The translations under genes and the position numbers were made by a program. The notes beneath the pieces are model-generated. The model was not told the origin of the DNA. It saw only the letters and a list, made by a program, of their open reading frames with translations, and did not search any database. This document shows, in pieces, positions 35,801 to 48,900 of a DNA stretch of 64,000 bases. The stretch comes from Ficedula albicollis. Lineage: Eukaryota > Chordata > Aves > Passeriformes > Muscicapidae. Position 1 is the first letter of the stretch. Each line of letters begins with the position of its first letter. The DNA lies in contig NC_021681.1 of assembly GCF_000247815.1 (NCBI RefSeq), positions 5,454,713 to 5,518,712 on the forward strand. The letters run 5' to 3'.

Positions 35801-38800
35801 TGAGGAGAGCAGATGTGAGACTGACGTGTCCCATCAGCTCTGTCTGCCAGTCACATATCCAAGCAGAGGAAGAATCATCTTCTTACCTCCAAAAACATCT
35901 CAAGACACTTACAAATTAAGTTCTGCAGGAGCTGGTCTCAGGTCTGGTCCTGCAGAACACTTCTGGGGGATGGGGTGGAGACTTCCCAAACTGTGTGGTT
36001 TGTTCTGCTGTGGGACTGTAGAGGAACAGGAGGGTGGGGTTTGAACACAGGGGGACGCTGATAACGTAATAAAAAGGTCTGAAAACAAAAACAGAACAGA
36101 ATTTAGCTGGGATAAGGGCAAAGTCTTACAGAGGGATGAGATCCTGTCTGCCAACAGCAACTGGAAAGGTCTGGGGGATGTCACTCATCAGGCACAGCCC
36201 TTAACCACCAACTTCCCATGGCTCTGAAGAGGGTCTGGATCCTTCCAGGGGTGTAAAACAGGGAAGGCAAACATGTAGAATAATTGGGCTGAGCAGGGGT
36301 CCCCAGATTTCCCAAGGAAGTGGATGGAAGGAAGCAAGGGGGGGCAACAGGAGTGGGCAGAGAGGTAAAAAATACACTAAGGAAGGAAGGAAAAATGGAG
36401 GGAATTGGGGGTGGTTAATGAAGAGAACATTCCAGGGGAAACGTGCCACACTGTGGGAATGTAATTTTAGTGCAGGCAAAGCAGAGAAGGTTTGGTTCCG
36501 TGGGTCCAGGGAGGAGAACGGGGCGGGAAGTGCAGCACGTTCTGGGAAGGGACACATCTCGAGGATTGCTGTGTCTTACAGGCAAAAATATCTCCATGCT
36601 GGTGGGTGGAACTGGAGCAGAGGCAGTGAGTGATTCCTCTAAATATTGGCCCAAAATTATTACTTTATTCTCTTTACAGGAGAGTCTTCTATTTCGTCGT
36701 TTTCCTGACCTTTTTCTTCTGAGGAGGAAAACCAAGACCAAACTGTGCAAAGTTTGCCTTGTGACACACTGAGATTGGCAACTGGGTTTCCTGCCTTCAA
36801 ATCAGCCTCGTTGTGCAGCTAAAATAAACCAAAACAATGCTGGGAGGGGGCGTCTTTCCTTTTATTTCACTGTGGAAACCCAAGATGAAATATTTCCACT
36901 GGCCCCAGCGGTACCACCACCAACTGTTCCACATTCCCTGCTCACTAAAATGTGCTCGAGCATGGCCAGACTCCTGCTGGGAGTGGGATGGAGGGGGGGA
37001 AGAACCAGTCTGGATCCTGCAGCTCGTCTCAGGGTGGAGGAGCTGCTCCTGCCACGCTCCCTGCTCCAACAGGAGGTGGAAAATTTGCTTTTTCTGTGTG
37101 TTTTGAAGTCAGTGAGAGCAGTGCCTGGAAGTTTCTGAGCAGGGAGATGGCAGGTAAGCATTTATTTGGTGAGGGAAGATGTGTATGTGGCTGGCAGAGG
37201 GCTTGCACTCACATCTCACTGATCAGGGCTCTTGCAGTGGCTTGGGAAAGACTTTCTGGCATTTTGTGGCAAGGAGAGAAACTGAGCTGTTAATGATGGG
37301 TATGAAGCACCCTGTGTGTACCCAACAGCAAAACTCAACCCAAATCCTGAGCTCTGGAGAGGTGGGAAATCAGATGTTGGCATCGTCCTTAACCACAAGG
37401 TTTCTTTTGAACTCTGGAAACTTCATAGCCAAGAAAAAAAAAAAAGGCAAAGAGATAACAAAGGGCTCCCTTCCCAGAGCAGAACAATAAAGGCCACTGG
37501 TTGATCATCTGAATTTCTTGCCTAATGAAATTGGATACAGTCTAAACCCCCCCTACGCCAAAGGCTAATTCATTTTCACGTTTGAAATGCGTGTTATCAA
37601 TTACTGACTGCAGATCTAATGATTTCCAGAGCTGCTTTGGGTTCTGATACCAGAGCCTTTGAGGATTTATTGATGAGGAGTCTATAAAGTCAATTTTGAA
37701 CTGTGCATTCAATTCATCTCAGGAGTGTGCACCCAGCTCTTGGGGCTTTGAGTCACAGCTCAGCCAGGCACATAAATATCTCCTTTTTCTCATCAGCACA
37801 CTCTCTAAATTCAGGAGCTGCTCCACGTCTCCTGGGGGACCATCCTGCAAGGACATGGGGTGAAATGTGTCACAGGGAAGGCCATCACCCTCTGCTGCCC
37901 AGTTTGGAAGTCAGAAATGTCCACAGAGCCTCTCCAGGCTCCAGTATTTGAGGGTCCTTAGAGAGCTTGGAGAATCACCCAACACTGATTCAATGAGGGC
38001 AGAACCCAAAGTGCTCCCCAGCTTTGCTCTCAGGGACAGGTGGATTCCCCAAGCTGAGCCATTAAACTGCCACATCTACCTGATACAAGCAGCAAGAGCA
38101 GTAGCTTTAAATCTCAACATCTGTCTTTTTAGACCCAAAATGTGCACCTGAGTTGGTGATGTTGTCACAGGAAGCCATGAAAGCAGCAAGAGGAGCTGTT
38201 CCTCCCTCCGTATTCTGCAGAAATACCTTTCAGGCCCATGCTTTTTGAGATTTTTCCCCTCTTATTGACACGTTTACAGGCTCCTGTCTCAGGGTGGCTC
38301 TGAGAAGTCTCCTGGGACACCCTGAAGCAAGTGACAAAGCCACAGCATTGGGACATCAGGGCTGGCCACCGGTCCCTACTTATGCATGGCAGCATCCTGG
38401 GAAAGACCAGGGCAGGTTTTCCTCTGGCTGGGGATTCGGGAGGGCAGTTTTAGGGTTTTTGCATGGTTTTGACCGACACACACCTTGCCCTGCCATCAGC
38501 TGTCTGCAAACCTTCCTCCTGTGCCTCTTGGTCGCCAGAGCCTCTGGTTTTCCCTCTGTCCCATTGGCACTTGGTGGAAGCGTTGGGTTTGCCTGGTCTG
38601 GCAGAGGGAAGGCCAGTAATGACAGGGCTTTTTGCTCCTCCTGAGCAGAGGGATGGGCATTTATGGGGTTTCTGATGGTGCTGTGAATACTGAGGATGCC
38701 AGCACAAATCCCTTCGTGCTCATCCGCCACACTGGGATGTGACCTCTGGGACCTTCCTTAGGGACACCCCAGAGGAGCAGAAGCTCCTGTGGGTAGATCC

Positions 38801-39460
38801 ACTGGGCTCCTGCTAAAGGAGCAAGATGCTGATTTAATTAGGAGAACGGGTTTATTGGTGTTTATAAAAGAACAGATCCCGTTCTCATTCCCACATCCGT
38901 GCGTGGCAGCAGGCTTTGTTTTCCCCTTTCTTCTTGTATCTTATAAACCCAGCTCCACATTTTCTTAACAGGGAAAATTTATAGAGCCAGAGCTCCAATC
39001 ACTATAAATCACGCAGAGCACACAAACACAAGAGGCGAAAAGCAAGCGAGAACATTGCAAATCATTCAGTGTCAATAATCTCCGTTGTTATTTGCAGCCA
39101 GCAAAGGAAATTGGACTTTTTAATATGTAACACATTAACCTGAGTGTCTGCCTAAATGGAGCTGCGTTTTTAATGTGTTGACATATTCACACAAGTGCTC
39201 TTTCTCTAATTCCCCCAACCTTAACATAACAATAATATTGTCAAATCATTAGCAGGCCCTTAAAGAAGGATTAATTCTCCCTAATGAAACAGTGAGTTAC
39301 ACCCTGGGCTGTGGCCTGGCCACACTGAGCCCCTGGCATCCATCTGGGCACACCTGGGGCTGCTGAGCTCAGGGCTGGGGGCAGCACGTGCTGGGAAGGG
39401 TGAAAATGGGAATGCCACAGGTTTGGTGGGATGGATTGTCATGAGAGAGGCTAAATGCAG
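32897..39460. other. Long unique stretch with AT-rich blocks
   Basis: About 6.6 kb with no CR1 or LTR recognised, one of the longest repeat-free stretches. A tracts near 34403-34415 and 37433-37445. 34600-34760 and 39010-39290 are AT-rich, low in CpG and rich in TAAT/ATTA words, so they are candidate conserved elements. No coding exon is supported. Confidence 0.45.
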
Positions 39461-39726
39461 GGAATCACAGAATGGTTTGGGTTGGAAGGGACCTGAAAGC
39501 TCACTCATTCCAAGGGATGGGATGCTTTCCACTAGCCCAGGGTGCTCCAAGCCCTCTCCAACCTGCCCTCGGATGATTCCAGGGATCCAGGGGCAGCCAC
39601 AGCTGCTCTGGGAAACTGTTCCAGGGCCTCCCCACCCTCACAGGGAAGGATTCCTTCCCAACATCCACCCAAACCTGCTCTCTGCCATTTTGAATCCATT
39701 TTCCTCGTCCTGTGACTCCCTGCTCC
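39461..39726 (-). mobile_element. CR1 LINE 3' fragment
   Basis: Complement of CR1: AATCACAGAATGGTTTGGG, TTGGAAGGGACCTGAAAGC, CCAAGCCCTCTCCAACCTG, CCAGGGATCCAGGGGCAGCC, CCCACCCTCACAGGGAAGG, CCTCGTCCTGTGACTCCCTG. 266 bp. Confidence 0.92.
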
Positions 39727-40493
39727 GACTCACACAGCGTTGTTCTTCCTCTGGTGATGTGGTTTAATACCAGTGGGGGGGATTTGTGCTGCCAGTGCCA
39801 CGGGACGAGGTGTGAATGCTCTGACCGTGCTGCCATCCCACTCCCAGCCCCTGGATCTTGTGCCCAGCTCCAACACGCCCCTCGCAGGAGCCGCAGAGGG
39901 GATGAGGAGAATCTGGGATTCAGGCAGGGTGTGGCCACGGCAGAGCAAACCACACCTCTGGCTAGAGGAGGGCATAAAGCCGATGCCCCTGAATACTCAG
40001 GGAATGAACACTGGGAGCTGCTTCCCATAGTTGCACAGGAGAAGCAGGGAGTGGTCAGCTCTGCTCGCCCCACTCCTCCCATGGCTCTCTCTATTTTGCA
40101 GCGTTTCCCCCTGGTTTAATATGGAGTTTTTACGGGCAGAATGTGCTCAGGATGGTGCATAATGGGCCCAACTGTGCAGAAATGTCATGCATGCAAAATC
40201 TATGCAAAGCCCCTGCTATGCTTTTGCCTGAATCAATTTAAAGAAGACGCTCCATAAAACAGGATAAAGCCAGATTAAGTGCATACAAATGAGGCAGCCC
40301 AGGCAAGGCTTTCAGAATTTGCTGGAGACAGATGGAATACAAATGGAGGCAGGAATTGCACCGGTGCATGTGTAAAGCACGCTTGGCAGCTCTGCCCAGG
40401 GAGGTGGAGGGCAGAGAAGCTTCCTAAGGAGAAGTCCCCTCTGCAGAAGCACAGAGGACAATAAGAAAATACACAAGGCCCATCTTCCTTCCC
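39727..40493. other. Unique sequence with an AT-rich block
   Basis: 40115-40290 contains ATGCATGCAAAAT, TATGCAAAG and other octamer-like words in AT-rich DNA; it is a weak candidate regulatory element. Nothing else recognised. Confidence 0.4.
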
Positions 40494-41272
40494 AGCTATG
40501 CAGTCTTTGGTTTTCCAGCAAATTCCCTGGAAAGCAGCACAGCTCTGTGAGGAACAGAGGAGTTATACAAATCCGGGGGGGAGGAAAAGCCCATCAGCAG
40601 CGCTGCCCAGTGTTATTTGCTTTGCTTCCACATTTATTTAACGTTCCCAGATCATTTTCAGCTCCCAGCCCGCTGCAGCTTTTCCCCTGCCAGCGTGGAA
40701 CAGGCTCCACAGGATGGTGATGCCATTCGTGGCCAGGCTGGGATGCAAAATATCCTGTGAAATAGAGAGAGCAGATTGGGAACTTCTGTTCTCATCAGCC
40801 AAGGATAAGGGAAGTGCATGGAAAATTGATGAAAAGAAGACTTCCCTTTTTTTCTTTTTTTTTTTTTTTTTTTCCCCCAGTTAGCTATGCAGTCTTTGGT
40901 TTTCCAGCAAATTCCCTGGAAAGCAGCACAGCTCTGTGAGGAACAGAGGAGTTATACAAATCCGGGGGGGAGGAAAAGCCCATCAGCAGCGCTGCCCAGT
41001 GTTATTTGCTTTGCTTCCACATTTATTTAACGTTCCCAGATCATTTTCAGCTCCCAGCCCGCTGCAGCTTTTCCCCTGCCAGCGTGGAACAGGCTCCACA
41101 GGATGGTGATGCCATTCGTGGCCAGGCTGGGATGCAAAATATCCTGTGAAATAGAGAGAGCAGATTGGGAACTTCTGTTCTCATCAGCCAAGGATAAGGG
41201 AAGTGCATGGAAAATTGATGAAAAGAAGACTTCCCTTTTTTTCTTTTTTTTTTTTTTTTTTCTCCCACAGTT
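40494..41272. repeat. Direct tandem duplication, about 389-bp unit x2
   Basis: 40494-40882 and 40883-41272 run in parallel. The only differences I see are in the closing T tract (T19 versus T18) and its CCCCCAG/CTCCCACAG border. Both outer edges carry AGCT (AGCTATGC, AGCTGCTGG), a 4-bp microhomology. The unit is unique sequence without a recognised element. Confidence 0.93.
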
Positions 41273-41533
41273 AGCTGCTGGAAATCAGTGCCAGGAGATT
41301 TTGCTGACACTGAACGGGACGTTTACATGGGTGACAAGCACAACACCTTGTGACAGGGATTTAGGGAGCCCCAGCAGGGGCTGTAATCCACAGGCTTAGC
41401 TCAGGGAGGGTTTTTTCATCAAATTCCTGAAGAAATGTGGCCCCACCACTGCTTTGCCAGTCCATGCCCATGTGGCAGCCTTTGGACTCTTCCTTCAGTG
41501 AGTAATTTCTGTGTCTTCTGGCCATGCCTCACT
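41273..41533. other. Unique non-coding sequence
   Basis: Nothing recognised. Confidence 0.4.
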
Positions 41534-41580
41534 GGAATCACAGAATGGTTTGAACCCTGGAGATCATCCAGCTCCCAACT
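41534..41580 (-). mobile_element. CR1 LINE 3' end, remnant
   Basis: Complement of a CR1 tail: GGAATCACAGAATGGTTTG, then GGAGATCATCCAGCTCCCAA. Under 50 bp. Confidence 0.65.
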
Positions 41581-44368
41581 TTCCACAAGAAGTGGAAGTG
41601 GCCACAGGCTCCATAACTCAAAGATAATTCCTCTTCTGGAAGAGCTGTGGAATATCAGCAGTAGAGAATATCAGGTAGGGATGAAGATGCTCTGCCAGTG
41701 GCTCCTGAGAATATCCCAGTTCATCCCTGCCTGGATATTTTGCTAAATTAGGAGGCAGACTCCTCTGGGCCCTGCATATTCATGGAAACAGTCCATGTTT
41801 TCCACGGGTACTTTGGGAAAACAACGTGTCCTCAGGCTGCTGGGCAGAAACTCGCTTGGAAAGGGAGCTCAGGGTCCCCAGGCTTGGAATCAGCAGTAAA
41901 AACCCCTGTGAGGAAGAGCTGCTGCTGTGTTTTGGGCATGTCCCAAGGAAGCAAAGGCTGGTGGAGACAAGGCTCTGCCCCAGCCGGCACCAAAACCCAT
42001 CTGTTCTTCTGTTTGGGGGGCATATTTTAGGGAAAAATTATGCTGAATCTACTTAGACAGTCCTAAATATTTCGTTGGCACCAGTGTAGATATTCCCACA
42101 GCTTCAAACCAAGCATATGGCCCTAGGAGGGAAGAGGAATTGGAAGTAATGACGATTAAACTCCAAAAAAAAATTCTGCAGTCCCCTTTCAGCCAAAAAA
42201 AAAAAAATAAAAAAAGAACATTTAATTCTGATTATTTCAGAAAGTCAATGAACACAGAAACGTAGGTAACTGGCAAGTTTGGACTCATTTTGAGGCTACA
42301 CCTCAAATTCTGGGGTCAGTTTTGGGCCCTGCATGACAAGAAGGACATTGAGTGGCTGGAGTGTGTGTGGGTTTTTCCAACATAAACAATTCCATGACCC
42401 TGTGGTCCTGTGTGGTGGTTGGTTGTGAGATGGTGGTTTTTGTCAAACTGTTGTTCAACTGTTCCACCCTTGGAGAGAAACTTCATGTGGCCAAAAAACA
42501 CCTGGAAAACTCCCCATGGTCAGAACCAGGTGGCCATTCATTCCCACTGAAAACTGAGAGCTCTCACAAAGCTTGACCTTCCAAGTGTGAAAATCCTGCT
42601 TTTCCAGAAGTCATTTTTCCTGAGGAAAACTGGGGAAGCCATGCTGGCTGGGAAAACAACTCCCCATGCTTTTTATTGGTGTTTTTCTCTGTATTCAGAG
42701 AAATACTGTATCTGAAATAGAAATAATTCTGTATTTCTCTGTACTCCCTTGGACAGCAGTGCCAGGGACTCAGCAGTGAGTTATCCTGCTCAAAATCAGG
42801 GAGCTCCTGGGGTCTGCTGTGGTGGCTCCAGGAGGCTGCAGGGCCTCGTGAAATCCCTCCCACCTGTGCTGTAGCTCTCGCTGTTCCGAGCTGAATAATT
42901 CATGGCTTGGATTTTAATGAAGGTGTCCGTGGTGCTGACAATTTCCCTGCTTCTCCAGAACAACAAACCCTTCCTTGAAACCTGAGATGAGTTTTGGCTG
43001 CGAGCCTGAATTGCTCCTCGTTGATTTGGGGAGTATCCAGAGCTGCTGACTCCTGTGGACTCCTCCAAGCAGGTGCAGAGCCTTTGCCAGGCTCAGTCTG
43101 CTTCCCTTTGCTTCCTGCAAAGCAGGAATGTGGGAAGTGGCCTGGGACACTCAGGGTGCAGCATCATGGAGATTTTTCCCTTAGTCCAGACCAAAGCTTC
43201 AGGAGCCAGAGACTTGGTGTGGGGAGTGGGTTGGTGGATGTGGAAAAATGTGCCTGTGTCCTGTTTCACAGCTCCACAGTTCATGGCTGGGGTGGGAAAC
43301 CCATCCCTATCCCCTCCTTCCACAGATGAACCACAGCCCTCAGCCACCCTCAGTCTTCCAAACACAGGGAGGCTTTGGAAAAACTATGATCTTTCTCTTT
43401 TCTTTTTCTTTTTTCCCCTCCCCACGAGAATTCCCATCCTTCCCAGCTCTTCTAACCACGTTCCATCAAGGGACACGGTTTCCCAGAGATATCTCCTTTA
43501 ACTTTGTTAGGAGTATTGAATGTAACTCTGGCAGACTTGTTTTTCATTGAAATATTCTTTTCCCCAGCATAAAGGATTTTTAGAGAGATTTTTAGACTAC
43601 GATTTCACTTGATGAGCTGTTTTCTTGCCAAAAAAAATAGAAAAGGAAGGAAAGAGAGTGGGGGGAGAGAGGGACGGATTTGGAATGTGCAAAAAGTAAT
43701 GCTCCAGGATTTTCTCCCTGTGACATGGTTCCCTTAGGAATTACCTCGCCGTTTCATTTCCATGTTTTTTATTGCCCAGCCTCTCAGAAATAACATTTCT
43801 TGGTTTGACAGCTGACCCAGCCAGGAATGCAAATCCAGGTTGCTGTGGATCTGCATCACCTGGGATCAGAGCAATGCCCGTGCCCTGGGCTCCTGCTGCA
43901 GCTCAGCACAACCAGACAGGGCTTTGGCATTCCCTGGGAAAGACAGCTGATAGGAAGCAGGGAATGTGACCACCCAGCAGAAAATAAATCATATTCCCTG
44001 GCTTTCATCAGACCCCAGGAGGACTTGAGAATATACACCAGGTGGAATGTCCCTGGAGAACCAGAACCAGAGCAGGGCATAAAGTGAGTCCAGCCATGTC
44101 CAGGCAGCCCTTGGGACAAATATCCCATGAAACAGCCATTGAGAAGGAAAGGAGCAGACATTCCACACAGGACATTCCATGGGATTTTACACATCCCCGA
44201 GGAGAGAGAATTCAGAGCTTTCCTCCCAGCCTCAGGAACTGAGCTGCCAGACAGCCAAGCCAAGGGACAGCTGCCACATCAGACACGTTTCCTTCCTGGT
44301 GGAAGCCTCTGGAGTCAATTCCAGCGCCCTCACCATTCCAGCCAGGAATCAGAAATCACAATCAGGAC
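41581..44368. other. Unique sequence with an A tract
   Basis: An A-rich tract at about 42196-42214. No repeat or gene recognised in about 2.8 kb. Confidence 0.45.
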
Positions 44369-44575
44369 CATGGAATCATGGAATGCTTTGGGTTGGAATA
44401 CAACTTAAAAGATCCTCTATGTCCACCTCCTGCCATGGCAGGGACACCTTCCACTGTCCCAACCTGCTCCAAGCCCTGACCAGCCTGGCCTGGAACACTT
44501 CCAGGGATTGCACCCTTGCAGGGAGGAATTTCCTCCCAATATCCCACCTAAATTTCTCCTCTTTCAGTCTGACCA
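44369..44575 (-). mobile_element. CR1 LINE 3' fragment with internal deletion
   Basis: Complement of CR1: CATGGAATCATGGAATGC, TTTGGGTTGGAATACAACTT, CCATGGCAGGGACACCTTCC, GAACACTTCCAGGGATTG, then directly TTGCAGGGAGGAATTTCC. About 50 bp that normally lie between the last two blocks are missing. Confidence 0.9.
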
Positions 44576-45259
44576 TGGGTTCATTAGAGCTGACAAGGCG
44601 CAAGGAGTCAGGGCCTCTGAAGCTGTGGTGGCTCTCTGTCAGCTCCAGGATCCTGCGGAAGAGCTGGCAGTGTCCTGATAAAGCCTCTGCTCCCAACTGT
44701 ACCTCTGGGAAGGGAATTTAGGCACCACAGGAATGGCTAAAGAGAAGTTCCTGAGGGAGCCCTGGAGCTTCCCTGAGAACTACACAGCAGCAAGGGACAG
44801 AGGAGTGAGAGATTTCACTTTCAGGGACATTAACAGAAAAACATGACAAGGATGCTCCATAAATTCCATTGTAACAGCTGGAAGTTGGTGTCTAGAAAGG
44901 CCAAAGAGTGAAAATGCTGGGCCCAAATCTGGCTCTTCCAGGTGCAGATGTGGTGCTTGAACTGGCACATCTTCCTTCCCACCCCAAAAAGCCTGGACCT
45001 GGGAAAGGTGACACTCTTGCTCTCTCAATAGGAGGAGGGAAATTATCCTGACAAGAATGGAGCCATCACCTTGGAGCTGCACGTCCCGTGGGGAGGAAAC
45101 TCCCACTCTCCTGTCACTGACACGGGACTCTCCTATTTGTCATTCCCCCTTCTTTCAAGTGCAGTTTTGAAATAGGAACGTGTGAACTGAGCTGGTTTAG
45201 TCCCTGTTTGGATAATGCAGAGTGTGCCCCACTCCATCCCAGAGCTTCCCTCAGCCTGG
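44576..45259. other. Unique non-coding sequence
   Basis: Nothing recognised. Confidence 0.4.
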
Positions 45260-45264
45260 GGCAG
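45260..45264. other. Target-site duplication of the family D LTR, left copy
   Basis: GGCAG, matching 45979-45983 on the far side of the LTR. The 5-bp length is the one usually linked with class III (ERVL-like) insertion. Confidence 0.85.
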
Positions 45265-45978
45265 TGTCCTGGTTTGGAGGACAGGTGTCTGCCAATACAG
45301 GCAGAAGCTTCTCTTTGAAATGGAGAATGCAAACCCCCTTCCTCCAAATTATTATAATTTTGAAATTAAGGGGCTCTCAGGCAAAGATATGGGAATTAGG
45401 AGTAACAATTATTTACCAGGAAAATTAAAACAGAAATGCAGTATTACAAAGAACAAACCCAAAACACTGACAGAGTCAGAATCCAAGCTGACACCCTGTC
45501 AGTCAGTCAGGGTGTTGGCAGCAGTGCCATTAAATGGTGGCTGCATCCTCCTGCAGTGGCAGATGTGGTTCAGCTGAAGCAATGCTCCTGTAGAAGGTGC
45601 AGTTTTCCTCTGAAGGTCCAGGGATGATGTGGAAAGGTCTGGCTTTCCTCTGGAATCCAGTGGAAAGATGGATAACTTGGTGTCCAAAATCTCAGTTTTT
45701 ATCTAGGTAGGAAAGGCTTGGCTCCTCCCCCTGGCTGGAGCATCTCCCAGTGGGATGATGTAATTTTATCAGTCCTGCAGTGGGACTGAATGGGCCAGCA
45801 GCAGATGATATCTCCTGGAGGGAGGATGGGCTGTGGGAAGGTAAAGATGATTGCCCCATCTGGTTTAAAGATGGCCCATTAGCAGATAATATGTGCCACG
45901 GAGATAAGGGTCACTGCCCCACCCGGTTTTAACAGATGGTGACAGAATACACATTCCTGGCCACATCAACCCAACACA
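45265..45978 (-). mobile_element. Endogenous retrovirus solo LTR, family D, complete
   Basis: 714 bp. On the minus strand it starts TGTGTTGGGTTGATGTGG and ends CTCCAAACCAGGACA. A perfect 5-bp target-site duplication (GGCAG) borders it. It matches the copy at 1693-2748 apart from the poly-G there. No gag, pol or env sequence lies beside it, so it is a solo LTR left by recombination between two LTRs. Confidence 0.93.
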
Positions 45979-45983
45979 GGCAG
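45979..45983. other. Target-site duplication of the family D LTR, right copy
   Basis: GGCAG. The 1635-bp tandem duplication begins at 45981, inside this 5-mer. Confidence 0.85.
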
Positions 45984-48900
45984 CCAGGACACCCTGAAGG
46001 TCGGACTGCAATCCTGATTGCGGCAGATCCTCGTGGAAGAACAGAAACCATTTTAGGAGCTGCATGTAGGGAAGTGAAACCTTTTTTTTCCTCCTGCAGC
46101 AGCAGCTGCCTGGAGCTCCTCTGGATGCTCATTTGCAAAATCATCCTTGGTCATTTATTTCAGAACCCGCTGGAGAACAGCTGCTCCGATGGGAAATGTG
46201 GCTAATCCTCCATGGGGCTCTTCAGACTTGGGGCAGGGGATTTTTGGCAAACAGAAGAGGGAGCAGGAGTGAAGGTGACAGGAGCTGGTGGTTTGGCCAC
46301 AGAACAGCCAGAACCAGCCCCATGCACAGTTGTTGTGGGGCTGGAGCTTTGCTCAGCTGTGCTGGTTGGAGAATAGGTCCAGCCAAGCACAATTCCTTTG
46401 GGATTTATCCCGCAGTAAGCATTTCAGTTTGCTGCTGCCTCCTCCTTCTTGCCCCATGGCACCACCTCACACTCAGCTGTGCAGGTCCAGCAGGCTCTGA
46501 ATGGTCCTGGGAAGGTCAGGGTTTGGTGTCCAGGTGCCCAGTAATACCAGCTCCCCAAAGAGGCTCAGGAAATCTTCTGGGAAAGGAGAGGAGACCTGGC
46601 TCCTGTGAGAAAGGGCTGTACCTTAGCAGAGCAGCGTGTGGGGAGCATCACACCCCACAGGGCTGAGGGCCTGCAGCAGGAGAGGAAATCCCACTGGAGT
46701 TCTGGGACAGCCCTGTCACTTAAATGTACAAAACCCTTTTGTGTCCCCAGCTTGGCTGGGCTGAAGTTTGGCTGGGAAAGATCCAACTCCATCACTAGGA
46801 ATGAACATCACTAAAAACCAGGAGCTTTCCAATAGGAATCAAAGATCAAGAGAGGAGTAAAAGGCCTGGAGAGATGGAGACTGAGATCTTTGCAGTTCAA
46901 ATTCAGTTGTCAGCCAAATCCCATAATCAGCAATGAGAGGGGAGCTGTTGGTGGCCAGCCCATGGCTATGGGTGGGGTGAGGTCAGCAGAGGCTGCAGGG
47001 ATCTGCACAGGAAATGACTTTATGGCCTGGCACATCCCCCTGTGTAGCAAAAAGATGCTGGGATTCTGGAATTTGCCTTAGGGGGTTCAGTGCTACGGGA
47101 AATGCTCCAGTTCATGGGGCTGCTCTGGTGGCAGGGTGGGACCCAGCTGTCCCTGCCCACCCGAGCCAGCCCCGAGGGGACACGACAGCACGTGGATATT
47201 TGGAAAACAGCACAGGAGTTTGTGGAGAGGGCAATGGAACCAAAGGCAGCAGGGCTCAGCTCCCTGGGAGAAGGGCTGAATCAGGGCCCAGGAGCAGCTG
47301 ATGGAACAACGCTGAGCAGCTGAGCTGGTGATGCCAGGGGGGTGAAGGCACCTCCAAGGCTTGGGAAGCCAATGGCTTGCAAGGATGCCAGGGGAGGAGC
47401 TGGCAAAGCAAAGCCTCCAGCGGGCTGGGCTCGCCAAACGCCTCCTCCCACACAGTAAATTCACCCCCAATTAAAAATGTATCTGTTTGCTTTCCTGAGA
47501 TTGATCACACATTTAATCAGGCACTGCTCAGATATAGAGTAGCACTGAAAGGCAGAGATAATAAAGAAATCATTCTTTTAAAGGAGTAGCTGCATTGCAG
47601 ATCAATTTCTTCAGACAGCCAGGACACCCTGAAGGTCGGACTGCAATCCTGATTGCGGCAGATCCTCGTGGAAGAACAGAAACCATTTTAGGAGCTGCAT
47701 GTAGGGAAGTGAAACCTTTTTTTTCCTCCTGCAGCAGCAGCTGCCTGGAGCTCCTCTGGATGCTCATTTGCAAAATCATCCTTGGTCATTTATTTCAGAA
47801 CCCGCTGGAGAACAGCTGCTCCGATGGGAAATGTGGCTAATCCTCCATGGGGCTCTTCAGACTTGGGGCAGGGGATTTTTGGCAAACAGAAGAGGGAGCA
47901 GGAGTGAAGGTGACAGGAGCTGGTGGTTTGGCCACAGAACAGCCAGAACCAGCCCCATGCACAGTTGTTGTGGGGCTGGAGCTTTGCTCAGCTGTGCTGG
48001 TTGGAGAATAGGTCCAGCCAAGCACAATTCCTTTGGGATTTATCCCGCAGTAAGCATTTCAGTTTGCTGCTGCCTCCTCCTTCTTGCCCCATGGCACCAC
48101 CTCACACTCAGCTGTGCAGGTCCAGCAGGCTCTGAATGGTCCTGGGAAGGTCAGGGTTTGGTGTCCAGGTGCCCAGTAATACCAGCTCCCCAAAGAGGCT
48201 CAGGAAATCTTCTGGGAAAGGAGAGGAGACCTGGCTCCTGTGAGAAAGGGCTGTACCTTAGCAGAGCAGCGTGTGGGGAGCATCACACCCCACAGGGCTG
48301 AGGGCCTGCAGCAGGAGAGGAAATCCCACTGGAGTTCTGGGACAGCCCTGTCACTTAAATGTACAAAACCCTTTTGTGTCCCCAGCTTGGCTGGGCTGAA
48401 GTTTGGCTGGGAAAGATCCAACTCCATCACTAGGAATGAACATCACTAAAAACCAGGAGCTTTCCAATAGGAATCAAAGATCAAGAGAGGAGTAAAAGGC
48501 CTGGAGAGATGGAGACTGAGATCTTTGCAGTTCAAATTCAGTTGTCAGCCAAATCCCATAATCAGCAATGAGAGGGGAGCTGTTGGTGGCCAGCCCATGG
48601 CTATGGGTGGGGTGAGGTCAGCAGAGGCTGCAGGGATCTGCACAGGAAATGACTTTATGGCCTGGCACATCCCCCTGTGTAGCAAAAAGATGCTGGGATT
48701 CTGGAATTTGCCTTAGGGGGTTCAGTGCTACGGGAAATGCTCCAGTTCATGGGGCTGCTCTGGTGGCAGGGTGGGACCCAGCTGTCCCTGCCCACCCGAG
48801 CCAGCCCCGAGGGGACACGACAGCACGTGGATATTTGGAAAACAGCACAGGAGTTTGTGGAGAGGGCAATGGAACCAAAGGCAGCAGGGCTCAGCTCCCT

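Noticed and set aside
46133..48301. A 177-codon frame present twice with identical translation
   Set aside because: Identity follows from the exact 1635-bp duplication. No domain is recognised, and frames on both strands are copied equally.
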